Source: JALEFZ01 sp038527485
GTDB taxonomy: Bacteria > Bacteroidota > Bacteroidia > J057
DNA length: 64,000 nucleotides
Reading direction: 5' to 3'
NCBI GenBank assembly: GCA_038527485.1
Contig: JBCBFT010000015.1
Coordinates: 27,871 to 91,870, forward strand
Part shown: one piece after another, positions 17,173-25,738 of the stretch
Layout: each line of letters starts with the position of its first letter
Numbering within the stretch: position 1 is the first letter of the stretch
Translations under genes and position numbers: made by a program
The notes under the pieces: model-generated
Told to the model about the DNA's origin: nothing
The model's database searches: none
What the model saw: only the letters and a program-made list of their open reading frames with translations

Positions 17173-18825
17173 ATGCTGAATACGACCCATCCGACTCAAT
17201 CTGCTGCCTGGGAAAAACTGCAAGCCCACTTTCAAGACATGAAAGACGTGCATATGAAGGACCTTTTTGCTCAGGATCCTGCGCGCTTCCAGCAATTCTC
17301 CCTACAGTTTGAAGATATCCTTTTGGACTACAGCAAGAATCGTATCACCGCTGACACCTTGCAAGCCCTCCAAGAACTAGCAGAAGCTCAAGACCTCAAG
17401 GATGCCATCGAGAAGATGTTTTCAGGTGATAAAATCAATGCTACGGAAGATCGAGCTGTCCTGCATATCGCGCTACGGGATCAATCCAATGCCACGATTG
17501 AAGTAGATGGTGAAGATGTGATGCCTGCTGTGAATGAGGTATTGGGGAGAATGGAGACCTTTTCTGAGCAAGTCATTGGAGGATCATGGAAAGGGTACAC
17601 AGGCAAACGCATCACCGACATAGTCAATATCGGAATCGGAGGATCTGACCTCGGACCTGTCATGGTGACCGAAGCATTGAAGGCTTACTGGAAACCAGGG
17701 ATGCATGTGCACTATGTATCCAATGTGGATGGGACGCATATCGCAGAGACTCTGAAGCAAGTAGATCCCGAGACGACGCTGTTCATGATTGCTTCCAAGA
17801 CCTTCACCACACAGGAGACGATGACCAATGCGCATTCGGCACGAAATTGGTTCCTCGAAGCGGCCAAGGAAGAAGCACATGTGGCCAAGCACTTCGTGGC
17901 ACTGTCTACAAATCGCGAAGGGGTAGAAGCTTTTGGAATTGATCCTGCCAATATGTTTGGTTTTTGGGACTGGGTAGGGGGAAGGTATTCGCTCTGGTCC
18001 GCGATCGGTCTGTCGATCGCTTGCACGATTGGATTTGACAACTTTCAAGAGTTGCTTCGTGGCGCGCACAGCATGGACCAACATTTCCGACATACGGATT
18101 TCTCTGAGAATCTGCCTGTGATCCTGGCGCTGATTGGGATCTGGTACAACAACTTCTTTGGAGCGGAGACAGAGGTGATCCTGCCTTATGATCAGTACAT
18201 GCATCGCTTTGCGGCCTACTTCCAGCAGGGCAATATGGAGTCCAATGGAAAGTATGTCGCCCGCAATGGCGAGTCTGTTACCTGGGAAACAGGACCTGTA
18301 ATCTGGGGAGAACCTGGCACGAATGGTCAGCACGCTTTCTACCAATTGATCCACCAAGGGACCAAAATCATCCCTGCCGACTTCCTGGCTCCTGCCGTCT
18401 CTCACAATCCCATAGGCGATCACCATCCCAAACTCTTGGCCAACTTCTTTGCACAGACTGAGGCACTGATGAAGGGAAAAACCGCAGATGAAGTAAGAGA
18501 TGAATTGGAAAAAAATGGAAAAACTGCCGAGGAGATCGAATTTCTGACTCCCTTTAAAGTGTTTGAAGGCAATCGCCCGACCAATTCTATTTTGGTCAAG
18601 CAAGTGACACCTTATGTACTAGGGCAATTGATCGCTATGTATGAACACAAGATCTTCGTGCAAGGCGTGATATGGAATATTTTCTCTTTTGATCAGTGGG
18701 GCGTAGAATTGGGCAAGCAACTAGCCAAGGCCATCTTGCCAGAATTATCAGGAGAGGAAGCTGTAGAAAGCCACGACAGCTCCACCAATGGTTTGATCAA
18801 TGCTTACAAAGCCATGCGTGGATAA
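17173..18825 (+). CDS. pgi: Glucose-6-phosphate isomerase
   Basis: A 550-residue cytosolic enzyme that interconverts glucose 6-phosphate and fructose 6-phosphate in glycolysis and gluconeogenesis. Diagnostic motifs are all present: NIGIGGSDLGPVMVTEAL in the first SIS domain, IASKTFTTQETMTNA, DWVGGRYS at 266-273 followed by LWSAIGLS, MESNGKYV, GEPGTNGQHAFYQLIHQG, and the C-terminal signature IWNIFSFDQWGVELGKQLA. Length matches the long eukaryote/enterobacterial-like form of the family. It has its own 250-base upstream gap and is followed 100 bases later by gcvH on the same strand. Confidence 0.98.
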   Translation: MLNTTHPTQSAAWEKLQAHFQDMKDVHMKDLFAQDPARFQQFSLQFEDILLDYSKNRITADTLQALQELAEAQDLKDAIEKMFSGDKINATEDRAVLHIALRDQSNATIEVDGEDVMPAVNEVLGRMETFSEQVIGGSWKGYTGKRITDIVNIGIGGSDLGPVMVTEALKAYWKPGMHVHYVSNVDGTHIAETLKQVDPETTLFMIASKTFTTQETMTNAHSARNWFLEAAKEEAHVAKHFVALSTNREGVEAFGIDPANMFGFWDWVGGRYSLWSAIGLSIACTIGFDNFQELLRGAHSMDQHFRHTDFSENLPVILALIGIWYNNFFGAETEVILPYDQYMHRFAAYFQQGNMESNGKYVARNGESVTWETGPVIWGEPGTNGQHAFYQLIHQGTKIIPADFLAPAVSHNPIGDHHPKLLANFFAQTEALMKGKTADEVRDELEKNGKTAEEIEFLTPFKVFEGNRPTNSILVKQVTPYVLGQLIAMYEHKIFVQGVIWNIFSFDQWGVELGKQLAKAILPELSGEEAVESHDSSTNGLINAYKAMRG

Positions 18826-18925
18826 GCCTGTTGGAAAATGAATCGGAACAATTGGCAATGAAATTTATTTTTATTGTAGATTCGAACCCAATACTAACTA
18901 TTACACAACATCTAGATCTGATTTC

Positions 18926-19306
18926 ATGAATTTTCCTGAAGAACTCCGATACACCAAAGACCACGAATGGATCCGCCTAGAGGGCGATGTGGCCGTCATT
19001 GGGATTACCGATTTTGCTCAGAGCGAATTAGGTGATATTGTATATGTAGAAATAGAGACGGAGGGCGAGACCCTTGGTCAAGACGACGTTTTTGGTACAG
19101 TAGAAGCTGTGAAGACAGTTTCGGACCTGTTCATGCCTGTCTCAGGTGAAGTGATAGCGGTAAATGAATCCCTCAATGATGGTCCAGAAGTAGTCAATGG
19201 CGATCCTTATGGAGATGGATGGATGATCAAAGTCAAGATCTCAAATATATCTGAGTATGAGAGTTTGATGAAGAGCGATACGTATAAGGAAGAAATCGGG
19301 GTCTAA
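18926..19306 (+). CDS. gcvH: Glycine cleavage system H protein
   Basis: A 126-residue lipoyl carrier of the glycine cleavage system, which shuttles the aminomethyl group between the P, T and L proteins. The lipoylation site is K63 in GTVEAVKTVSDLF, preceded by YTKDHEWIRLEGDVAVIGITDFAQSELGDIVYVE, and followed by GEVIAVNESLNDGPEVVNGDPYGDGWMIK, all canonical. No gcvP, gcvT or lpd is nearby, which is usual for Bacteroidota where gcv genes are dispersed. A strong terminator follows. Confidence 0.98.
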   Translation: MNFPEELRYTKDHEWIRLEGDVAVIGITDFAQSELGDIVYVEIETEGETLGQDDVFGTVEAVKTVSDLFMPVSGEVIAVNESLNDGPEVVNGDPYGDGWMIKVKISNISEYESLMKSDTYKEEIGV

Positions 19307-19333
19307 GTCGAATACCCTTACAGATCCATACAT

Positions 19334-19378
19334 ATTGCGCTGCGTAGTAATCAAGCTACGCAGCGCAATTTATTTTAT
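19334..19378 (+). terminator. Strong rho-independent terminator after gcvH
   Basis: A perfect 14-bp stem, ATTGCGCTGCGTAG (19334-19347) and its complement (19356-19369), with an 8-base loop and then TTATTTTA. The T-rich tail overlaps the stop codon of the convergent protease gene. Confidence 0.85.
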
Positions 19379-21021
19379 CCTTTCTCGGCCATCTGAAGTT
19401 CTCCTGTTTCGCTCAGTTCGATAGCCATAGGCATCAGTTCAATCGCACGCTGAAGCACACGATCCTGCTTATGGATGATGGGATAAAAGCCGTCGTCGTT
19501 GAACAAACGGCGGCCAATCATTGCTTTGAGCTGAGTCAAGATCAAGGTCTTTGATGTGGAGAGGTCTTTGGAGGAATAGTCGACGCCTTTATCTGATGCA
19601 AAGCTGAAAAAAGCACTTGAGATGGAAGAAGAAATATCAAAATCCGACGCAAAAGAAGCCGCATCGGGGTACAGTTTACCCAAACCTGAATGCTTATCTA
19701 CATAATCAATGGCAAATCTGCGGAAGAGGTCATTGATTTGTAGTTGCGTCAGATAGGAAGAACTCCCTGTGGTATCATCCGCGACAAATACATCTGGATA
19801 AATCCCCCCACCGCCGTACACGGTTCTGCCATTGGCTGTTCGATACTTGAGGGAATCAGGAAAGGAGATCTTGGACTCATCGAAGATTTCTCCTGACTGA
19901 AAACGCTCTAAAATTTCTTTTTCATACTCAGCCGAACTCTTGTGATAGGGCTTTTGTATGCATCTTCCGCTGGGTGTGTAGTATTTGGAGACGACCAATC
20001 TGAGGGCAGAGCCATCGTCAAACTCTTCCTGAATTTGGACGAGTCCCTTCCCAAAGGATCGTACCCCTACGATCAAGCCTCGATCCTGATCCTGTACAGC
20101 TCCTGCCACAATCTCAGACGCGGAGGCAGAGCCATAATCTAGCAAGACGATCAAGCCTCCTTTTTCGAATGCGTCGTAGCTACTTGTGGATTGAAACTTT
20201 TCGGCACTTTCGGGCCTTCTGCCTTCAGTTGAGACGATCACTTTACCTGGGGAGAGGAAATCATCGGCCATATGGATGGCTTTGGTCATGTATCCGCCAG
20301 GATTGTTGCGTAGATCTAGGATTAGATGAGACATGCCCTCTGTCTGTAGGCGCTTGAGGCTCTGGATAAATTCTTTGTAGGTAGTTTCTGCAAATCGGCT
20401 TACGCGAATGTACCCAATCTGATCGGTGATCATGTAGGAATAGTCCACACTATTGAGCGGAATACGGTCCCTTGTCACCGTAAAGGAAAGCAGATCTGAC
20501 TGCCCACGACGGGCGATGGCGAGATTTACTTGGCTTCCTTTTTCTCCTTTGAGATACTTCATTACTTGGGTATTGGTGATTCCAATTCCCGCTACAGTCT
20601 CTCCATTGACTTGTATGATACGGTCGCCCGCTTTAATTCCGATTTTTTCGCTGGGACCTCCCGAAAGCGGCGTCTCCACATAGATTGTATCTTCTAGAAT
20701 ATTAAATTGGATGCCGATCCCTTCGAAGCTTCCCTCCATTTGCTCTTGCATCTGGACCATTTCTTTAGCGGGAATATAAAAAGAGTGGGGGTCCAGATTA
20801 TCTGTGATTCCTTGTATGGCTTCCTCTATCAGTTGTGTGCGCTGCGGCTCCTCTACATAGTTATTTTCGATAAAATACAGGCTCTGCTGAAGCTTCTTCA
20901 TACCTTGATCCGAAGAAATCCTGGTACTTCCTCCGACATTGTCTTTCACATAAAACCCAATGAGAAGTCCCATCAAGATAAATGTCAGGGCGAATAGGAA
21001 ATATTTAACCGATTTACTCAT
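19375..21021 (-). CDS. C-terminal processing peptidase, S41 family (CtpA/Prc-like)
   Basis: A 548-residue periplasmic serine protease anchored by one N-terminal membrane helix (6-24). Order: helical cap with NYVEEPQRTQLIEEAIQGITDNLDPHSFYI (54-84), PDZ domain (about 95-180, GIGIQFN, GIKAGDRIIQVNG), then the S41 catalytic core with LRNNPGGYM (237-245), S300 in GSASASEI and K325 in SFGKGLVQ. The Ser-Lys spacing of 25 matches characterised CTPs. These enzymes trim protein C-termini in the envelope. The gene is divergent from a putative lipoprotein gene 18 bases away. Confidence 0.93.
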   Translation of the reverse strand: MSKSVKYFLFALTFILMGLLIGFYVKDNVGGSTRISSDQGMKKLQQSLYFIENNYVEEPQRTQLIEEAIQGITDNLDPHSFYIPAKEMVQMQEQMEGSFEGIGIQFNILEDTIYVETPLSGGPSEKIGIKAGDRIIQVNGETVAGIGITNTQVMKYLKGEKGSQVNLAIARRGQSDLLSFTVTRDRIPLNSVDYSYMITDQIGYIRVSRFAETTYKEFIQSLKRLQTEGMSHLILDLRNNPGGYMTKAIHMADDFLSPGKVIVSTEGRRPESAEKFQSTSSYDAFEKGGLIVLLDYGSASASEIVAGAVQDQDRGLIVGVRSFGKGLVQIQEEFDDGSALRLVVSKYYTPSGRCIQKPYHKSSAEYEKEILERFQSGEIFDESKISFPDSLKYRTANGRTVYGGGGIYPDVFVADDTTGSSSYLTQLQINDLFRRFAIDYVDKHSGLGKLYPDAASFASDFDISSSISSAFFSFASDKGVDYSSKDLSTSKTLILTQLKAMIGRRLFNDDGFYPIIHKQDRVLQRAIELMPMAIELSETGELQMAEKG

Positions 21022-21039
21022 AAACCAAATTTAGGTGAA

Positions 21040-21654
21040 ATGGACCTTTTTCAAAAATACCTTTGCACAAGCTTAAAGGAATGGAACGTAAATGTTTTTT
21101 ACCGCCGAGCCTTGGCACGATTTCCGCAACACATTTTGTGTTTAACTGGTGTATGGGGGATCATGTTTTTGATCGGTTGTGGCAAAGGAAAAATGATCTA
21201 TGATCAAGGAGTAGGTACATTTTCAATTGGTGAAAACTGGCCTCCTACGACACGATCTAAGTGGCGTGGACAGCCGATTGTAGATACGACCTTTATGGAA
21301 GGGGGTTACGAATGGAAGGGACTGATTCTGAAAGGGAAAGAAGGACAAATCATTTTGGAAGAGGACTTCTTCAACGAAGGGAAACTCAATAGAGTACGGG
21401 TAGAAAGTCCAAGATTTATCACCCCTTACGATGTTTCGGTAGGACAAGAATGGGGAGGCATCAAAGAAAAATCATCAAGCTGGATTTATAACTGGCTGGC
21501 AAATTATCAGTTGATGGATATTTCTCATCCTTCATGGGAGAATATTCATCTACTCATTGCGCCACAAGAGGGTTTTCAGCTACCTGATGACTATGAGACA
21601 TGGTTGCAGACACTGTCTGATACATCTGTAGTCCAGTCTATCGTTGTAATGTAA
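21040..21654 (+). CDS. Putative lipoprotein of unknown function
   Basis: A 204-residue frame from ATG 21040. Its first 48 residues are long for a signal peptide, but an in-frame TTG at 21112 would give MARFPQHILCLTGVWGIMFLIGC, a normal lipoprotein signal with lipobox LIGC. The mature part is beta-rich (GTFSIGENWPPTTRSKWRG, YEWKGLILKGKEGQIILEEDFF, RVRVESPRFITPYDVSVGQ) and ends with an acidic/aromatic tail. It may be a small envelope protein checking or binding a ligand; no family was recognised. The start choice is uncertain. Confidence 0.55.
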   Translation: MDLFQKYLCTSLKEWNVNVFYRRALARFPQHILCLTGVWGIMFLIGCGKGKMIYDQGVGTFSIGENWPPTTRSKWRGQPIVDTTFMEGGYEWKGLILKGKEGQIILEEDFFNEGKLNRVRVESPRFITPYDVSVGQEWGGIKEKSSSWIYNWLANYQLMDISHPSWENIHLLIAPQEGFQLPDDYETWLQTLSDTSVVQSIVVM

Positions 21655-21824
21655 GAGGGGAAAAAGCTTGACCTTGGGGAATAGAGAAAAAATCTGTTTC
21701 TAGTCTTTTGAAAATGGAAGAGGAAAAGGTAAGTGATAAGCCTGCTTATTCTCTACTATATACATCCTTTTTTACCCATTCATTTCATTTTTACAATCAA
21801 ACATTAGCATTTATCATTTCCTAC

Positions 21825-22610
21825 ATGGCAGGTGAATTCAAGAATATACAAATAGGTGTCTGGCTTCTCATGTGTGGACTGTGGATGGGAAGCAGTCTAA
21901 GCCCGGTCTATGCACAAGAGGGAAAGTTTCCCATAGAGTCTACAGTTGGTATCTCAGGTTTTCAATATTTGGGTGACTATGCAGAACCCTTAACGTATCC
22001 TCGTATTTATGCAGGTACTTTTGTAAGCCTACAACGATCCAGCCGCAAAAACTTCGTTTGGCAGTTTCAGATAGGGTCGGGGCGCTTCGCCGATCAGTTT
22101 GATGGAGAGATTCCAGAGACCTCGTCAGGAGCTAGCCCCTCTCAATTTGTCCAAACACGATTTATATATGGAGAAATCAGGGGCGTCTACAGATTTTTTC
22201 CACAAAATAGATTTCAACCTTACCTATCTGTAGGCTCGGGGCTGGTTCGATTCAGACCTGAAGACGAAAGTGGGCGTCGTTTGATTCGTCGTCCTGATTC
22301 AGTCTCCTCTGGAGCCGCTTCTAACACGGTAGTCCCTCAACTTCCTGCCAGCTTGGGGATCAAGTATCGAGTCAATCGCTTCATCTCAGTAGATATTCGC
22401 TACAGTTACCGATTTATCCCGACGGACTATCTAGATTCTTTTGGACAAACAGGTGATTCACAAGATTTTGATGCGCTACAAAATCTCAATCTGGGCTTCA
22501 GTTTCACCTTGGGGCCAGGTCCTGAGCTACCTCCTAGCAAGCGCGCCAAGAGGAAAAAAGAACGCCGCGCCCGCAAAGCAGAAGAGAAAGCATCTCAAGA
22601 AGAGACGTGA
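21825..22610 (+). CDS. Outer-membrane beta-barrel protein (DUF6089-like paralogue)
   Basis: A 261-residue protein from the ATG at 21825; the longer frame from a TTG at 21708 adds 39 residues without a signal. The signal peptide is about 1-32 (ends SSLSPVYAQ). Alternating hydrophobic strands follow: STVGISGFQYLGDYAEPL, NFVWQFQIGSGRF, FIYGEIRGVYRFF, FQPYLSVGSGLVRF, ISVDIRYSYRFIPTDYLDSFG and a final LNLGFSFTLG. The C-terminal 25 residues are very basic (SKRAKRKKERRARKAEEK), unusual for a barrel end and probably periplasmic. It shares the TDYLD motif and strand order with 15559 and 22701. Confidence 0.7.
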   Translation: MAGEFKNIQIGVWLLMCGLWMGSSLSPVYAQEGKFPIESTVGISGFQYLGDYAEPLTYPRIYAGTFVSLQRSSRKNFVWQFQIGSGRFADQFDGEIPETSSGASPSQFVQTRFIYGEIRGVYRFFPQNRFQPYLSVGSGLVRFRPEDESGRRLIRRPDSVSSGAASNTVVPQLPASLGIKYRVNRFISVDIRYSYRFIPTDYLDSFGQTGDSQDFDALQNLNLGFSFTLGPGPELPPSKRAKRKKERRARKAEEKASQEET

Positions 22611-22700
22611 TCCTTCCATTTCTTGCAGAGAAAAATTTTTTCCTACTGGAAAAACTACTTTCCCTCCGCTATCTTGCGTTAAAGGAATAAACCCCTCTGT

Positions 22701-23882
22701 ATGCAAGCTATCTTCCGCTTTAGGTTGTTTGTGCTCTTGCTGCTTAGCTGCTGCATATCTGCTCCTGTTTTCTCTCAGATCGAAGAGAAAGGGAGTACCA
22801 TCCGCGTAGGGGTAGGTCTGACAGGGTATGCTTACAGAGGAGACTTGACACAGGATGATCCCAGCTTTTGGCGGGTCTATCCTGGTGGAAATATCTCGCT
22901 CCAGTTTTCTCCTCGTCGCAAGTTCCAGCCTCAGCTCAATGCAGGCTTTGGAAGGGTGCTAGAGCAGTGGGACAGTTCCCTGCCGATCGATCCTACCCAG
23001 GCAGGAGCCAACTCCTTCTTTTCGACCAATTTCTTCTATTTTGACTTTCGGGTAGCCTACTTACCCTTTCGTCAGTGGCGGTTGCAGCCTTATCTCGTCG
23101 CAGGAGGTGGACTGCTATTCTTCAATCCTTTGGATCAAAACGGAAATTTTCTGATCGACAATATTTTTACGCGCGAAGCAGGCGAAATATTCAACACGAC
23201 TGCCTTCGTCTTACCTCTAGGCACAGGCTTGAGATTTCATATAAACCAGCTCGCCTACGTCGGGATCGAATATATCTATCGGTCGAGCGTGACAGATTAT
23301 ATTGACAATATCGGCGCCCGAGGCCTCCAGTCAGGGCCTGACCGCTTGCACAACCTCATGGTCTCCCTCAATTTTACCCTACAGGGTAGTCCTGTAGAAG
23401 TAGAGGAAATCGCCCCTCCACCCAAACAAGATCCCCCCGCTTTGCTTGTTCAATCAGAATCTGAGATACCCGAGAAGCTCACACCTGTAGCTACACCCGA
23501 TGAAGAGGAAGAGCGTAAGCGCAAACTGAGGGCTTTGGCCACACTCGAGTGGTCTCATCTCCCTCCTGTCACGAACCCCTTTAGATTGTACAAAGGAGAT
23601 CAAGTACACTATCAAGTAGGTCCTCACGGCCTTTCGCCTGCAGAAACGGCCTACTACCAACAACTGGTTCATGTCGCACTGACACACGATTGGACCCTAT
23701 CTCTGACAATAGAAACGCCTAATTCCTTGAGCGAAATAGCGCTACAGCATCACACCAACTATATGACGCTGCTCAAACTCAATCCCGAGTTGGAAGAATT
23801 ACTTGATGGAGGCACGATCGTTCGGGTCCCTGACTTGGTCCGTGCCGCCGATTACGAGAGACAGACTACGTCAGGGAAATAA
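22701..23882 (+). CDS. Outer-membrane beta-barrel protein with C-terminal LysM-like domain
   Basis: A 393-residue protein starting at ATG 22701 with signal peptide MQAIFRFRLFVLLLLSCCISAPVFSQ. Residues about 30-235 form a DUF6089-like barrel (VGVGLTGYAYRGDL, FYFDFRVAYLPF, LQPYLVAGGGLLFF, YVGIEYIYRSSVTDYIDNIG, LMVSLNFTLQG). A Pro/Glu-rich linker follows, then at about 335-385 a LysM-like module (TIETPNSLSEIALQHHTNYMTLLKLNPELEE...VRVPD). The architecture, barrel plus peptidoglycan-binding module, suggests an OmpA-like tether of the outer membrane to the wall. It ends 17 bases inside the convergent gene at 23866. Confidence 0.72.
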   Translation: MQAIFRFRLFVLLLLSCCISAPVFSQIEEKGSTIRVGVGLTGYAYRGDLTQDDPSFWRVYPGGNISLQFSPRRKFQPQLNAGFGRVLEQWDSSLPIDPTQAGANSFFSTNFFYFDFRVAYLPFRQWRLQPYLVAGGGLLFFNPLDQNGNFLIDNIFTREAGEIFNTTAFVLPLGTGLRFHINQLAYVGIEYIYRSSVTDYIDNIGARGLQSGPDRLHNLMVSLNFTLQGSPVEVEEIAPPPKQDPPALLVQSESEIPEKLTPVATPDEEEERKRKLRALATLEWSHLPPVTNPFRLYKGDQVHYQVGPHGLSPAETAYYQQLVHVALTHDWTLSLTIETPNSLSEIALQHHTNYMTLLKLNPELEELLDGGTIVRVPDLVRAADYERQTTSGK

Positions 23883-24654
23883 GCTGTAGTTGCTGAGGGG
23901 TCTTCAAGACAGCAAGGACACTTTCATGAATAAAAAATGACGCCGTACTCAGGCCAGATACCTGATGCTGAAGTAAGATGTAGGGAGAATCTTGATGTGG
24001 CCAATAGATGAGACTGCCTTGCAACTCCTTCCCCACGCCCTTCTCATACACATACAAATAAGTAGCGTTTTGATAGTCGATCTGTTCAACCTGGTAGGCA
24101 AGTACCAGTGAGAATTGCTTTTTCAGTGCTAGCTTCCAATGTTGAAAAGCTTCACTCTGCTCTATCCAAATGGTAGGTGTACAATAAGCTGGTGACCTTT
24201 TCGCATTCCAATACCGCATGGCAGCATCTGGAGATTCGGATGTAGATGTCACGATAGCACCTGTCAAACGATCTACTGCATGATACATACCTTTAACATC
24301 TTTAAGAATCACTCCTGATTCTGTCTGTCCGATGAAGTAATAAGCAGGATGCTCCCACAAAAGGTTTCCCGTGGCGATCTCGTATGTATAGCAACCTTTG
24401 GTCACAGGCAACCCAGGATCTTGATAAGCGTGTACGTACAGATACGGATCCGTCACATCTGCGATTCCCCACCACCAATCGGAGAAATAGGGAGCAAAGG
24501 GTTGTGTGTGATCTGATAGCCTTACCCAACAAGCTGCCTTTTTTGACTTATCTCTCAGTCCTATCACCCAGTTTTTCAGCGAGTTTGCAGGAAATACCTG
24601 CCAAATCTGATCATCCTGAAAAAAAAAATCATTTTTCTTTTGTGGCATATTCAT
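23866..24654 (-). CDS. DUF4905-like protein
   Basis: A 262-residue cytosolic protein, no signal peptide. Its repeats resemble DUF4905: QIWQVFPANSLKNWVIGLRDKSKKAACWVRLSD, WWWGIADVTDPYLYVHAYQDPGLPVTKGCYTYEIATGNLLWEHPAYYF and GMYHAVDRLTGAIV, a beta-propeller-like pattern of aromatic strands (TGxLLW). An ATG two codons inside is an equally good start. Its last 17 bases overlap the barrel/LysM gene tail to tail. Upstream is the AT-rich region shared with the ECF sigma gene. Role unknown. Confidence 0.55.
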   Translation of the reverse strand: MNMPQKKNDFFFQDDQIWQVFPANSLKNWVIGLRDKSKKAACWVRLSDHTQPFAPYFSDWWWGIADVTDPYLYVHAYQDPGLPVTKGCYTYEIATGNLLWEHPAYYFIGQTESGVILKDVKGMYHAVDRLTGAIVTSTSESPDAAMRYWNAKRSPAYCTPTIWIEQSEAFQHWKLALKKQFSLVLAYQVEQIDYQNATYLYVYEKGVGKELQGSLIYWPHQDSPYILLQHQVSGLSTASFFIHESVLAVLKTPQQLQLISLT

Positions 24655-24683
24655 CTTTTCAAAGTTGATCCTTCCCTCTCTAA

Positions 24684-24817
24684 TTCATATTGTATTTTTT
24701 GAATACTTATTCATCAAATGAATACATAAGTACTCACAGGGTTACATATGTAAGGATATTCATATTGTTTAGGTTGATATCCATATTGCTAAACACAATA
24801 TTGCATGCAAATATGAA
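24684..24817. promoter_or_regulatory. Candidate operator array (TTCATATTG repeats and palindromes)
   Basis: TTCATATTGT occurs at 24684-24693 and 24759-24768, TCCATATTGCT at 24780-24790 (21 bases after the second copy, two helical turns), and the inverse CAAATATGAA at 24808-24817. Between them are the perfect palindrome TTACATATGTAA (24742-24753) and TGAATA-CT-TATTCA (24700-24713). The density suggests a regulator-binding region for one or both divergent genes; the AT richness lowers the significance. Confidence 0.4.
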
Positions 24818-24957
24818 GCTCTTATATATAGAATTCAATATAATATATTGCTTTTCAGTGAGTTAAATTGCTTGAGGTTTAAACATCGTTCCAAGAACCA
24901 CCCTTTGAATCCTAAAAAATTTTGTTTAGCTTAGTATAGAAATCATTAAACAAACTA

Positions 24958-24988
24958 TTGGAGGTTCCATATATATATCCTATATTTG
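24958..24988 (+). promoter_or_regulatory. Bacteroidota-type promoter for the ECF sigma gene
   Basis: TTG at 24958-24960, a 20-base spacer, then TATATTTG at 24981-24988 match the phylum's TTG-N19/20-TAnnTTTG promoter. The predicted start leaves a leader of roughly 25 bases before the ATG at 25019. Confidence 0.6.
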
Positions 24989-25018
24989 TATCGGAACTTT
25001 CAGAAAATACCAAAAGTT

Positions 25019-25528
25019 ATGACTTCTTTCGAATTCAATCAAGCCGTAATTGACCTACATAAATCATTGAAGCCAATTGCATTCAAGCTTACTCGTGACT
25101 CGGAGGAAGCAAACGATCTCCTTCAGGAGACATTACTTAAGGCGATTGCCAATCGCGACAAGTTTACTGAAGGAACCAATCTGAAAGCATGGCTATATAC
25201 GATTATGAAGAATACCTTCATCACCAACTATCACCGACTGGTCAAGCGCAAGACCTTTATCGACACGACTGACAACTTGCACTTCATCAATTCTTCTAAG
25301 CACATTACGGAGAATGGCGCCAGTACCAAGCTTGCATTGGACGAGATTCATGATGCAATCAAAGACCTATCCTACGAGTACAAGACTCCTTTCTTGATGC
25401 ACTACAAAGGGTATAAGTACTTTGAGATTGCAGACATCCTCAATATCCCCATTGGGACTGTTAAAAATCGTATTCACATTGCACGAAAGGAGCTCAAGTC
25501 CAAGCTCAAAAGTTACAGCAATGCTTAA
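25019..25528 (+). CDS. ECF RNA polymerase sigma factor
   Basis: A 169-residue sigma-70 family factor of the extracytoplasmic-function group from ATG 25019 (an upstream TTG frame starts inside the promoter). Region 2 is at about 20-73 (DLLQETLLKAIANRDKF, LKAWLYTIMKNTFITNYHR) and region 4.2 at about 108-165 (LDEIHDAIKDLSYEYKTPFLMHYKGYKYFEIADILNIPIGTVKNRIHIARKEL). Its place just before crtB suggests control of carotenoid genes, as seen for ECF factors in other Bacteroidota pigment clusters. No anti-sigma gene is adjacent. A terminator separates it from crtB. Confidence 0.93.
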   Translation: MTSFEFNQAVIDLHKSLKPIAFKLTRDSEEANDLLQETLLKAIANRDKFTEGTNLKAWLYTIMKNTFITNYHRLVKRKTFIDTTDNLHFINSSKHITENGASTKLALDEIHDAIKDLSYEYKTPFLMHYKGYKYFEIADILNIPIGTVKNRIHIARKELKSKLKSYSNA

Positions 25529-25666
25529 CAGTTTAGACATTTTGTTGACTTTTATTTGAAATAAGTCAAACATTCTCTTAGGAAAACCAGTTTTTGTAGA
25601 TATCTTATAGATACTTACACCTAAGACTGGAAGTTCTAGCGAGCAAATATATTAAGAAATATATGC

Positions 25667-25702
25667 AAGGGAACATGCCGTCAGGTATTGTTCCCTTTTT
25701 TT
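25667..25702 (+). terminator. Rho-independent terminator (or attenuator) between ECF sigma gene and crtB
   Basis: AAGGGAACA (25667-25675) and TGTTCCCTT (25689-25697) form a perfect 9-bp stem with a 13-base loop, followed by seven T in total. It ends 37 bases before the crtB ATG, with no recognisable promoter in between. Confidence 0.75.
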
Positions 25703-25738
25703 GATCGCTACGAATCCAAACGAAACTCTTTTGGTCCT

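Larger units (their letters stand above)
24655..25018. other. AT-rich divergent regulatory region before the ECF sigma/carotenoid genes
   Basis: 364 bases without a gene, between divergent transcripts. It contains the promoter at 24958-24988 and clustered inverted and repeated motifs at 24684-24817 (TTCATATTG copies, TTACATATGTAA, TGAATA-CT-TATTCA) described separately. No coding remnant was seen. Confidence 0.6.

Noticed and set aside
17584..18603. 339-codon open frame on the minus strand within pgi
   Set aside because: It is fully covered by the highly conserved pgi reading frame; its translation has no domain or normal composition.
21113..21128. Second sigma-54-like match TGGCACGATTTCCGCA
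   Set aside because: It lies inside the putative lipoprotein coding region (at the alternative TTG start) and one such match is expected by chance in a window of this size.
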